In this document: in pieces, positions 7,470-14,022 of the stretch
How positions within the stretch are numbered: the stretch's first letter is position 1
Layout: the number at the start of each line of letters is the position of its first letter
DNA from: Igneacidithiobacillus copahuensis
GTDB lineage: Bacteria; Pseudomonadota; Gammaproteobacteria; Acidithiobacillales; Acidithiobacillaceae
Reading direction: 5' to 3'
DNA length: 64,000 nt
NCBI RefSeq assembly: GCF_018854015.1
Contig: NZ_JAAXYO010000033.1
Coordinates: forward strand, 1-64,000
Position numbers and translations under genes: made by a program
Notes under the pieces: generated by a model
Told to the model about the DNA's origin: nothing
What the model saw: only the letters and a program-made list of their open reading frames with translations
The model's database searches: none

Positions 7470-8089
7470 TCACAATCCTATAGGGCCGTCAGCGACAGGC
7501 TTGGCAGACCACCGCCAGGATAAGCCCAGTTGCACTGAAGCTAGATTAGCACATCTCGCACGCAATAGTGCAAGGCCGCCCGCGCATTCCATAGGCAAGG
7601 GGCGGGGGCGGCAGGCACGCAGCGCCCACGGCACCCCGTGGGCGTTGGGATAGAGTCCCGGATTCTACCCGTCGTATCGTTGGCTTTGGCTGAGGACCTG
7701 TGCTCTCCCCGCCGGTGGGATGATTTCCGGGAAATCACTTGCTCCGATTGTCTCTTCGGGCGTCGGAGATGGCAACCGTGTTGCCACCTGCCGATTTCCA
7801 GCCGAGCACTCCCCCGCCGCAATTTCCCCACGAAGCGAACTGTGGGAGTTACTACCCCACTGAGATTGGAACGCAAGATAAAGGGGAAATAGAGTGGCGG
7901 TTGTCGGTTTTTTTGAGAGTCGTGGCGCAGCCCTCGCTTCGCCTGCCTCCCCGGCGATGGGGTGGCTGCCCGGCAGCCACCAGCCGTGTCGTTGGCTTTG
8001 GCCTAAAGCCTGCGCCCTCCCGGCGTTGGGGTGATTTCCGGGGAATCACCTGCTCCGCTATCTCTGCTTCTGTCGGTCTATACCCAGAC
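7470..8089. other. Divergent intergenic region between RM operon and tra/par operon
   Basis: 620 bp without a convincing gene; an open frame continuous with traB from 7739 is present but is built from repeats and has no matching start signal. The region should hold the promoters of both divergent operons, but no clear sigma70 boxes can be defined by eye. From 7623 onward it is dominated by the palindromic hairpin array described separately. The stretch 7470-7620 shows nothing recognisable. Confidence 0.6.
7623..8048. repeat. Array of five related palindromic hairpin units
   Basis: Five 17-nt palindromes occur at 7651-7667 (TAGAGTCCCGGATTCTA), 7721-7737 (TGATTTCCGGGAAATCA), 7770-7786 (TGGCAACCGTGTTGCCA), 7963-7979 (TGGCTGCCCGGCAGCCA) and 8032-8048 (TGATTTCCGGGGAATCA). 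The stems differ in sequence but remain paired, apart from wobble positions. Most are preceded by a second small hairpin of the form CCCC-loop-GGGG (the first by a 9-bp stem at 7623-7644) and followed by a C(C/T)TGCTCCG-like tail. Units 1-2 and 4-5 are spaced 70 and 69 nt and share the connecting GTCGTTGGCTTTGG block, so the pair was duplicated about 312 bp apart. Confidence 0.8.
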
Positions 8090-8094
8090 ATGAA
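8057..8094 (+). repeat. Leader repeat, copy 1 (in front of traB)
   Basis: The segment GCTATCTC...TCGGTCTATACCC...CATGAA just before and including the traB start is repeated at 9297-9335 in front of an internal ATG of the next ORF. The copies align with one gap and extend upstream into the last hairpin unit (GGGGAATCACCTGC vs GGTGAATCA...CTGC). It may act as a translation-initiation or structured leader segment. Confidence 0.6.
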
Positions 8095-9289
8095 GCAAGC
8101 AATCCATCCCCTAACCCTGTTTCTGATTGGTGCAGCTATCGGCTGGTTCGCGTGGCCTCACGCCATCTGGCTGGCTCCAGCGGCTTTGGTGGCGATCCCT
8201 GTCGTTGCCTCCCGTGGCTGGGCAGGACCGTTTCTGCTGATGCTCGGCTATCACTTGGCAACGACTTGGGGGTTGATTCATGGGACGGCGGTTTTCTTCC
8301 CCTCTTCCGGTTTATTCCTGGGCTTGGCCTTCTGGGTGGGTTCGTCGCTGATCTTTGCTCTCCCTTACCTTCTCTACAGTCCGATCTTCCGAAAAGCCCG
8401 ATCCGTGATCGGAGTGCCATACGCCGGAGTGTTGACCACGGTTTTTCTGTCGGCCATCTCCACCGTTTTCCCTCCGTTGGGAATCATCGGGTGGACCTCG
8501 CCCTGGCTGGGCGCCATGTCAGCGGGATGGACGGGAGTGATGCTGGTGATGCTGGGAATCGCTTACGCGACCCTGGGCCGGAGTCAGGCAGCTGCGGGAC
8601 TGGCGATCGGGCTCAGCACAACGGCCACCTTGTGGGCGGGCTCATTCGCGCTGGCGGCGGATTCTCACGCTCCTGCTGGTTGGGTAGGGGTGAACACCAA
8701 CCTGGGGCATCTGGATTCGCCACTGTCCTACATCGAGGCCTCGATGAGGCTGGAACAAAGAACCATGGCGCTGCTGCACAATGGCGCCCATGTGGTCCTG
8801 CTGCCAGAGACGGTAGCTGGCCCCTGGCGTGCCGGGACAGAGGCCATCTGGAGGCCTGTGGTTCGCTGGACTGCCGCCCACAGGAACCAGACGGTTTTTG
8901 TGGGGAGCTTTGTCCCCCACGGTCGCGGCTACATCGACGCGCTCGTGCAGATCCACGATGGGCAGACCCGGGTCCTCCCCGATCATATCCCCGTCCCGTT
9001 CTCCATGTGGCATCCGTGGAGGCCCGAGGGCAGTTTCCGTATGGCTCCCTTTTCCCGGGAACCGGAAATGACCAAGGTGGGAGCCCTGCGGGTGGGGTAT
9101 CTGATTTGTTACGAGCAACTGCTGATGTGGCCTGCGCTGAATCTGGCGTTCCATAACCCACAGATTCTGCTGGCCCCGGCGAACGACTGGTGGGCCAGGG
9201 GCACAGACATTCCGGCGATTCAGCGGGCATCCGCCAAGGCCTGGGGGGCTTTTCTCGGGGTTCCGGTCCTCTTCGCGGTGAATCAATGA
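8090..9289 (+). CDS. traB: Conjugal transfer protein TraB (carbon-nitrogen hydrolase-like)
   Basis: A 399-aa protein. Residues 1-190 are very hydrophobic with about six to seven membrane helices (FLIGAAIGWFAWPHAIWLAP onward). The C-terminal half resembles the nitrilase/apolipoprotein N-acyltransferase fold, as in Ti-plasmid TraB: VVLLPETVAG carries the catalytic-type Glu, and VGYLICYEQL the Cys. The usual Lys segment reads LPDHIPVPFSMWHPW and lacks an obvious Lys, so classical hydrolase activity is doubtful. Start ATG 8090 follows the leader repeat; no strong Shine-Dalgarno is visible. The stop overlaps the next start (ATGA). Role: accessory function in conjugative transfer, inferred from family and context. 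Confidence 0.82.
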   Translation: MKQAIHPLTLFLIGAAIGWFAWPHAIWLAPAALVAIPVVASRGWAGPFLLMLGYHLATTWGLIHGTAVFFPSSGLFLGLAFWVGSSLIFALPYLLYSPIFRKARSVIGVPYAGVLTTVFLSAISTVFPPLGIIGWTSPWLGAMSAGWTGVMLVMLGIAYATLGRSQAAAGLAIGLSTTATLWAGSFALAADSHAPAGWVGVNTNLGHLDSPLSYIEASMRLEQRTMALLHNGAHVVLLPETVAGPWRAGTEAIWRPVVRWTAAHRNQTVFVGSFVPHGRGYIDALVQIHDGQTRVLPDHIPVPFSMWHPWRPEGSFRMAPFSREPEMTKVGALRVGYLICYEQLLMWPALNLAFHNPQILLAPANDWWARGTDIPAIQRASAKAWGAFLGVPVLFAVNQ

Positions 9290-9564
9290 TGCCTGCGCTA
9301 TCTCGGGCCCGCTCGGTCTATACCCTGGGCATGAAAGCAAAAGCGCTATTCCGAAAGTGGGATGCTGCCCTGATCCGGTACTTCGAGCGCTCCGGCCCTC
9401 GCAAGGTGGCCGAGGGCCTGCTCTGGACCGCCACGCATCTGGAAAGCCTGTTTTTCCTTCCGTTCCGGCTGTTCTTTGTTCCCATGGCCTGGGTTCTGGA
9501 TCGCCATGGCAGAAAGATGCAGGAGATTCGGGACCGACTACGGGACAAGGGAAATTACTCATGA
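9286..9564 (+). CDS. Hypothetical small protein of tra operon
   Basis: A 92-aa ORF whose ATG overlaps the traB stop. An internal ATG at 9331 (78 aa, beginning MKAKALFRKW) is preceded by the same leader repeat as traB and could be the true start. The protein has a hydrophobic segment (ESLFFLPFRLFFVPMAWVL) followed by a charged tail, suggesting membrane association. It ends overlapping the next gene. No family recognised; its place in a tightly overlapping operon with traB and traF suggests a transfer-related role. Confidence 0.65.
   Translation: MMPALSRARSVYTLGMKAKALFRKWDAALIRYFERSGPRKVAEGLLWTATHLESLFFLPFRLFFVPMAWVLDRHGRKMQEIRDRLRDKGNYS
9297..9335 (+). repeat. Leader repeat, copy 2 (inside traB/ORF junction)
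   Basis: This is the second copy of the GCTATCTC...TCGGTCTATACCC...CATGAA block seen before traB. It places the repeated ATG at 9331, which argues that 9331 may be the used start of the following small gene. Confidence 0.6.
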
Positions 9565-9845
9565 ACCGCAGAGACAAAGCCGTATTGGATGAAGCGGTGC
9601 GTTGGGCCGGTTGGGTGCTTGACCGCACCGATATGCCCAAGAAGAAGGTCTTTCGTCGGGCATCGCTACGCTTTGGCGTCCCTGCTGCCGCCGTGGAACG
9701 GGCGCTGATTACGGCGCGCGGCCCGGATTATTTGAGCGAGCGTTCGGAACGGATGCTCGCGAAATACCGGCCTCAATACGCTGCGAATGCCTGCGTTTCA
9801 GCTCGTAGCCTTCGCCCCTTTGATCAGCACTGGAGGGGCCTGTGA
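9561..9845 (+). CDS. Hypothetical small protein of tra operon, possible HTH
   Basis: A 94-aa ORF starting in the ATGA overlap with the previous gene and ending in the GTGA overlap with traF. The centre (KKKVFRRASLRFGVPAAAVE) looks like a helix-turn-helix: a helix, a GVP turn, then a second helix. No family recognised. The strict overlaps on both sides leave little doubt that it is translated. Confidence 0.65.
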   Translation: MNRRDKAVLDEAVRWAGWVLDRTDMPKKKVFRRASLRFGVPAAAVERALITARGPDYLSERSERMLAKYRPQYAANACVSARSLRPFDQHWRGL

Positions 9846-10429
9846 AGAACGCCAGAGCTTGGGGGAAACGCCTGCTCTGGTGGCTATTCTGGGCGGTCGT
9901 TGGCCTGCTGTGTCTGACCGCTGGTGTGGGGATCTGGATGCAGCACGAGCGTCTGGTGTTGAACCTGTCCACCTGCGAGCCGTTGGGTCTCTATCAGCTT
10001 ACCGGCAATCCCTACCCGCTGCACGATGGGGAGCTGGTGGAAGTCGAGCTTCCCGATCCCATCACCCATCCTGCGGTAGCCGAAGGCCTCCGGAATCACT
10101 GGTTTCCTCAAAATCAGCCCTGGATCAAACAGATCGGGGCCTTGCCCGGCCAGACGGTCACGCTCTCCCGTCAGGGGGTTTGGGTAAACGGTCGCTACCT
10201 GCCCAATTCGCATGTGGACCGGCGCACCCCCGGTGGCCGGAATGCGATCCTTCATTATCCATTCGGCACCTACCACCTCAAAACCGGTCAGGTGTGGCTC
10301 TATGCGCCGGGGAACTATGCCTTCGATTCCAGCTATTACGGGCCGGTGTCTCAGGGCCATATTCTGCAAGCGGCACGACCGTACTGGATCATCCCCGGTA
10401 GCCAATTCTGGCTACAGAAGGGGGACTGA
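9842..10429 (+). CDS. traF: TraF-like conjugation signal peptidase (S26 family) with Cys nucleophile
   Basis: A 195-aa protein with one N-terminal membrane helix (WWLFWAVVGLLCLTAGVGIW) and an S26C peptidase domain. TraF matures pilin subunits or other transfer proteins in the periplasm. The family motif N-x-T/S-x-S-x-P-x-G is present as NLSTCEPLGLYQL, so the catalytic Ser is replaced by Cys45. The general-base Lys is retained at Lys96 (PWIKQIGALPGQTV). Start is GTG, overlapping the previous stop; the stop overlaps the next start (TGATG). The substitution suggests a Cys-Lys dyad or lost activity. Confidence 0.85.
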   Translation: MKNARAWGKRLLWWLFWAVVGLLCLTAGVGIWMQHERLVLNLSTCEPLGLYQLTGNPYPLHDGELVEVELPDPITHPAVAEGLRNHWFPQNQPWIKQIGALPGQTVTLSRQGVWVNGRYLPNSHVDRRTPGGRNAILHYPFGTYHLKTGQVWLYAPGNYAFDSSYYGPVSQGHILQAARPYWIIPGSQFWLQKGD

Positions 10430-10953
10430 TGAGGCTTTCCAAGAACCAACCGAGCTATGCGAATGAGGCCGCCTCGTTCAATGCTTATGCCCCCGGTGCG
10501 GTATCAACGGAGCCGGAGCCCATACGTGTGCGGCGAGAGGGTGGCTGTCGCCATGCCGAGGTCCCTACCCGCCTGCCCGTGAAGCTGCACCTGTACACCA
10601 AGGCGCTGGCCTTTGCCCTGGGAAAGACGCTCAAGTCCATGTATCAGGACTGCGCGGAGCAGTTCCTGCGCGAAGAACCGTGGGAATACGGTCTCCATTG
10701 GCGTCCCAACCAGGATCTGACTTCCGGGCTCCTAGACAGAGGCAGCAAAACCGTCACCGGCTGGACGCAGGTCAACGTGCGCGTCCGGTACGAGACCGCC
10801 ATACGGCTGGAGGCCTTAGCCGCGAAAGAGAAGATCAGCGTGTCGAGCCTCTACTACACGATGCTCTACTGGTGGGCCTGGTACCAGTACCCACCCGCCT
10901 ACGAACGGGAACGGCGAGCGAAAGCTCTTGCGAACAAGGGAGATTCCTCATGA
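10429..10953 (+). CDS. Hypothetical protein with two ribbon-helix-helix-like segments
   Basis: A 174-aa protein directly upstream of and overlapping parA. Two segments each look like a beta-strand followed by two helices: VPTRLPVKLHLYTKALAF (residues about 45-80) and VNVRVRYETAIRLEALAAKE (about 105-140). These would fit tandem ribbon-helix-helix folds as in CopG/ParG regulators. The C-terminus is aromatic and basic (WWAWYQYPPAYERERR). The fold is inferred from pattern alone. Position before parAB suggests a DNA-binding partition or transfer regulator. Confidence 0.6.
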   Translation: MRLSKNQPSYANEAASFNAYAPGAVSTEPEPIRVRREGGCRHAEVPTRLPVKLHLYTKALAFALGKTLKSMYQDCAEQFLREEPWEYGLHWRPNQDLTSGLLDRGSKTVTGWTQVNVRVRYETAIRLEALAAKEKISVSSLYYTMLYWWAWYQYPPAYERERRAKALANKGDSS

Positions 10954-11729
10954 AGTTCATCACCGTAACGAACCAGAAGGGCGGGGTCGGGAAAACCGCC
11001 ATGTCGCTGCACATCGCGGAATACGCTGCGCGGGCTAGGGGGATACGAACGCTGCTAGTCGATCTGGACGGCCAGAGAAATGCTACCTTTCTGGCCACCG
11101 GGAGAGCGCGATACGAAGAGGGCACGATTCTCGATCTCTGGGACGACGAATTGCCCGTTCCCAAGCCCATGGCGTCGCGCATGTCGTTTGACGTGCTGCC
11201 CGGCAATGAGTTCGCGGCGGAGGTGGAAAAGCAGTCCGAGGAAGATGCGCAAATAGCACTACACCGGCTGCACTCCCTAGATTACGAGCTGGTGGTCTTC
11301 GACACTCCGCCCGCCGTGGGCGCCCGACAGGTGGTTCCCATGCAACAGGGCGGATTGCTGGTGGTTCCTCTGGAGCCGGAGATTCAGGCAATCCAGGGTC
11401 TCGCAGGGCTGCTGCAAATCTGGAAGAACATTTCCGAGGAGATTCCTCTTGCCCTGCGGCTGGTGGTCAACAAGCGTATCAAGAACTCCACCCATCAGGA
11501 AGCGATTCTGGACACGCTTCGCCGTTCCCCTGCGGCGGGACCGCACATGCTCCAGGAAGAATTGACGGCCCGCACCCTCGTTCCCAATGCCCTGAAAGAC
11601 GGGAGGCCCGTCTGGGATTACGACCGCAGTGACCCCGCAGCGGCAATGTGGGCGGTGGTCTGCAAGAAGCTCACAGAACAGGTTTTGGCGGCAGACGATA
11701 CAAAAAGCGAGAAGACAGCACATGGCTAA
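10950..11729 (+). CDS. parA: ParA-family partition ATPase
   Basis: A 259-aa deviant Walker-A ATPase beginning MKFITVTNQKGGVGKTAMS, with the signature Lys of ParA/MinD proteins, followed by LLVDLDGQRNATFL (Walker A') and LVVFDTPPAVG (Walker B). There is no N-terminal helix-turn-helix, so it is a short plasmid/ICE-type ParA. It overlaps the upstream ORF by 4 nt and parB by 8 nt. With ParB it would segregate the element's circular form or tether it to the nucleoid. Confidence 0.92.
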   Translation: MKFITVTNQKGGVGKTAMSLHIAEYAARARGIRTLLVDLDGQRNATFLATGRARYEEGTILDLWDDELPVPKPMASRMSFDVLPGNEFAAEVEKQSEEDAQIALHRLHSLDYELVVFDTPPAVGARQVVPMQQGGLLVVPLEPEIQAIQGLAGLLQIWKNISEEIPLALRLVVNKRIKNSTHQEAILDTLRRSPAAGPHMLQEELTARTLVPNALKDGRPVWDYDRSDPAAAMWAVVCKKLTEQVLAADDTKSEKTAHG

Positions 11730-13035
11730 GGTAGATATCAGCAAGGCGATTCAGAACAATGTCACCAAGATGGCATTCCAGGACCTGGAGGCCGCTGTAG
11801 CGAAAAAGCCCACGGACAAGCCGCAATCGACCTATCAGTTCCTGCCGCTGGATGCCATCGAGCCGGACCCCGACCAGCCACGGCGTATATCCGGCATGCC
11901 GGACGGTGACGACCCGCATGGGCTGGAGGAGTTGGCGGGCAGCATCCTGGCACACGGCGTCATCCAGCCCATTACCGTGCGCTCTCTGGGCGGTGGCCGC
12001 TATCGCATCGTCACCGGCGAACGGCGCTGGCGTGCCGCCAAAATCGCCCAGCAATCGGGCGAGCCTTGTCAGCGTAAAGGATATGACCTGACACGGATTC
12101 CGGCTGTGCTGGTAGTTCCCGAGTCGGAACACGACCGGCTGGAAATGCAGATGGTGGAAAATCTGGCGCGGGAAGATATGAGCCCGCTGGATACCGCCAG
12201 GGCACTGCAAAAGCTCCTGGATGAGACAGGTGTATCCGTGCGGGAATTGGCTCGACGGTTGGGCCGAACCCATGGTTGGGTACAACAAATCTTGAATGTT
12301 GCCAGCCCCGAGGCTCAGGAAATCTCCAATCGGATCGGTGTGTCGCTGGATGAGATTGGCCAACGCGACCTAATGAGCATGAAGCCCTGGCTCACCGATG
12401 GGCGGCAAGCCATTCTGGAGGCAGTACGCGCGCGGATTGCTCAAGGCGAGTCCTACACTCGCGCGTTACTGTATGAGGAAGCCGACCGCTATGAACTGGA
12501 GGCTGCACTACAACTCCAGGGGCGGGGTTTATCTCTGAGCGACTTGCGGACGCTCCAGTCCTGGCGAGCCGATCCCGAGAAGGCGGCGGCGTTGGCACGG
12601 GTGCAGGGCGGCATGAGCCTTGCCGAGGCCCTGGCGAGCACCGCCGACCGATCGGACCATGCCGACCAAAAAGTGGAGGAACGAGGGGAAACCGAAACCC
12701 CGACCAATTCCCAGAGCAACGAGCAGAATGCAGAGGAAGATTCCGGCGACGCCGGGGACTTTGAAGATGCTCCGGCGAGCTGGAGCCCAGTAACGGACCG
12801 GTCGGAACCAGAGTCCAACCAGCCGAGATCAGAGAGGCAAGAGGCTTCTGGCACCAGAGCTGTAGGCCAAGAACCCACGACGGCACAGTCAGCAAGTCGC
12901 CCTCACAGTGATTCCCTTACGGTCGAGCTACCCGGCGACCTCATTGTCCGGATCTTCGAGAAAGCGGGCCTGGCCCGCCCTCTGGATCTGGACCGGGATA
13001 CCTTGCTGGATGCCTTGGGAAGGGCCTTGTCGTGA
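11722..13035 (+). CDS. parB: ParB-family partition protein
   Basis: A 437-aa protein. The N-terminal ParB/sulfiredoxin-like nuclease domain is clear: LPLDAIEPDPDQPRR, GRYRIVTGERRWRAAK, then MVENLAREDMSPLDTARALQ. A helix-turn-helix follows (SVRELARRLGRTHGWVQQIL). After about residue 310 comes a long acidic, Glu/Ser/Asp-rich, probably disordered linker and a short C-terminal segment (LIVRIFEKAGLARPLDLDRD) likely for dimerisation. It is longer than a typical ParB because of the linker. It is the last gene before the tRNA boundary; candidate parS repeats follow it. Confidence 0.9.
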   Translation: MAKVDISKAIQNNVTKMAFQDLEAAVAKKPTDKPQSTYQFLPLDAIEPDPDQPRRISGMPDGDDPHGLEELAGSILAHGVIQPITVRSLGGGRYRIVTGERRWRAAKIAQQSGEPCQRKGYDLTRIPAVLVVPESEHDRLEMQMVENLAREDMSPLDTARALQKLLDETGVSVRELARRLGRTHGWVQQILNVASPEAQEISNRIGVSLDEIGQRDLMSMKPWLTDGRQAILEAVRARIAQGESYTRALLYEEADRYELEAALQLQGRGLSLSDLRTLQSWRADPEKAAALARVQGGMSLAEALASTADRSDHADQKVEERGETETPTNSQSNEQNAEEDSGDAGDFEDAPASWSPVTDRSEPESNQPRSERQEASGTRAVGQEPTTAQSASRPHSDSLTVELPGDLIVRIFEKAGLARPLDLDRDTLLDALGRALS

Positions 13036-13043
13036 GCAACTGC

Positions 13044-13126
13044 TGTGCAAAATCGACTTCACGGGTCTGTGGGAAGCCGGACGATTCTGGAGCCGATTTG
13101 CACACAAACTGCACAGAAGTCGTTTT
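13044..13126. repeat. Nested inverted repeats between parB and tRNA-Met (candidate parS or att-associated sites)
   Basis: TGTGCAAAATCG at 13044-13055 is inverted at 13094-13104 (CGATTTGCACA), and CGACTTC at 13054-13060 is inverted at 13116-13122 (GAAGTCG). A further TGCACAG occurs at 13110-13116. This density of paired half-sites downstream of parB and next to the presumed integration site fits a centromere or recombinase-accessory region. Function is inferred from position. Confidence 0.45.
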
Positions 13127-13164
13127 AGATGATTCGGGATTTACATTTAACTATTTGTTTTTAT

Positions 13165-13241
13165 TGGTGGCGCTTCAGGGACTCGAACCCCGGACACGCG
13201 GATTATGATTCCGCTGCTCTAACCGACTGAGCTAAAGCGCC
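13165..13241 (-). tRNA. tRNA-Met (anticodon CAT)
   Basis: The 77-nt minus-strand sequence starts GGCGCTTTAGCTCAG, has anticodon stem GCGGA/TCCGC enclosing loop ATCATAA, T-loop GGTTCGAGTCC and ends GCGCCACCA with encoded CCA. The acceptor stem pairs fully. CAT could also be a lysidine-modified tRNA-Ile; the overall sequence resembles elongator tRNA-Met. The 3' end faces the parB side, as expected for an integrative element inserted at the tRNA 3' end. Confidence 0.9.
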
Positions 13242-13290
13242 ATTGCAGGCCCGCTATTTAAGCCGCTCGGGCAAATCCTGTCAATAGGAA

Positions 13291-13316
13291 GTCCGCGCCA
13301 AGAAATGGGCGCGGAC
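13291..13316 (-). terminator. Hairpin downstream of mazF
   Basis: A perfect 9-bp stem (GTCCGCGCC / GGCGCGGAC) with an 8-nt loop lies about 60 nt after the mazF stop codon. On the minus strand it is followed by TTCCTATT, a weak T-rich tail. It is a likely terminator for mazEF. Confidence 0.55.
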
Positions 13317-13375
13317 TGCGCGGAAGAGCAGCCGTTGCTTGACCGGTGTTTGCGCGCGCGTTTGCCAGTCGCCAA

Positions 13376-13702
13376 TCACTGGAAAAGTGTGACGACCCTT
13401 GCCAACACCTCGTCCATGAGCGCTGCGGGCAAGGTATCCACCTTGCGGGCATGGCGTGCTGCCAGGTCAATGACGCGCGGCTGGTCACAGCGCACAATGC
13501 CGGTAGTTTTGATCCCGGTCAGCGGTACGGCGAAGCCAAGGCGGCGGCTGAACTCGCCGCCGTTGGTAATCGGCAGGATAACGGGCAGCCTGGTTACTTC
13601 GTTGAATTCCGCTGGGGATACGATCAGTACAGGACGACTCCCGCTTTGCTCATGCCCCGTAGTCGGATCGAGCGACACGAGGTAAATATCACCCCGCTTC
13701 AC
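13376..13702 (-). CDS. MazF/PemK-family endoribonuclease toxin
   Basis: A 108-aa protein with the hallmark MKRGDIYLVSLDPTTGHEQSG, then RPVLIVSPAEFN and VILPITNGGEF, which are conserved in MazF/ChpB toxins that cleave mRNA at specific short sequences. Length is typical. Its start overlaps the antitoxin stop by 4 nt. It lies just outside the tRNA that bounds the mobile element. Confidence 0.93.
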   Translation of the reverse strand: MKRGDIYLVSLDPTTGHEQSGSRPVLIVSPAEFNEVTRLPVILPITNGGEFSRRLGFAVPLTGIKTTGIVRCDQPRVIDLAARHARKVDTLPAALMDEVLARVVTLFQ

Positions 13703-13956
13703 AGCAATTCATTACCCACAGCGGGCGCATCGACCCATTCGCGCTCATCGGCGGGCTGCGGCTGTGAATAGTCCGACGCAGCCAACAACTCCGCAAGCGT
13801 GTAGCGCGGACGTGGATGGGGATTGACCACCAGGCAACCATGATCGACCACAAGGCCGACCGTTGCGCCAACTTGCAGATGCAGCTGATCGAGAAAGGCG
13901 GGCGGTACGGCCAGCATGACCGAGCCGCCAACCTTGCGGAGACTGGTTGTGTGCAT
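13699..13956 (-). CDS. MazE/AbrB-family antitoxin
   Basis: An 85-aa protein with an N-terminal AbrB-type DNA-binding segment (TTSLRKVGGSVMLAVPPAFLDQ) and an acidic C-terminus that should cover the toxin. The order antitoxin-toxin and the 4-nt overlap are standard. It probably represses its own promoter, which would lie in the 66-nt gap upstream (13957-14022), where TTATACTTCAATATAACTTG-like AT-rich sequence is visible on the minus strand. Confidence 0.88.
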   Translation of the reverse strand: MHTTSLRKVGGSVMLAVPPAFLDQLHLQVGATVGLVVDHGCLVVNPHPRPRYTLAELLAASDYSQPQPADEREWVDAPAVGNELL

Positions 13957-14022
13957 AATGTAACCCCAAGAATCAAGTTATATTGAAGTATAACTACGCG
14001 GTTTTTCGCCTGCAAGGAGAAA

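Noticed and set aside
7623..8048. CRISPR array interpretation of the repeated hairpins
   Set aside because: The spacings are irregular (70, 49, 193, 69 nt), the repeats are not identical in sequence, and no cas genes are present.
7739..8089. N-terminal extension of traB to a 516-aa protein
   Set aside because: The extension is translated from the hairpin repeats and lacks hydrophobic or conserved character; the real N-terminus with membrane helices starts at 8090.
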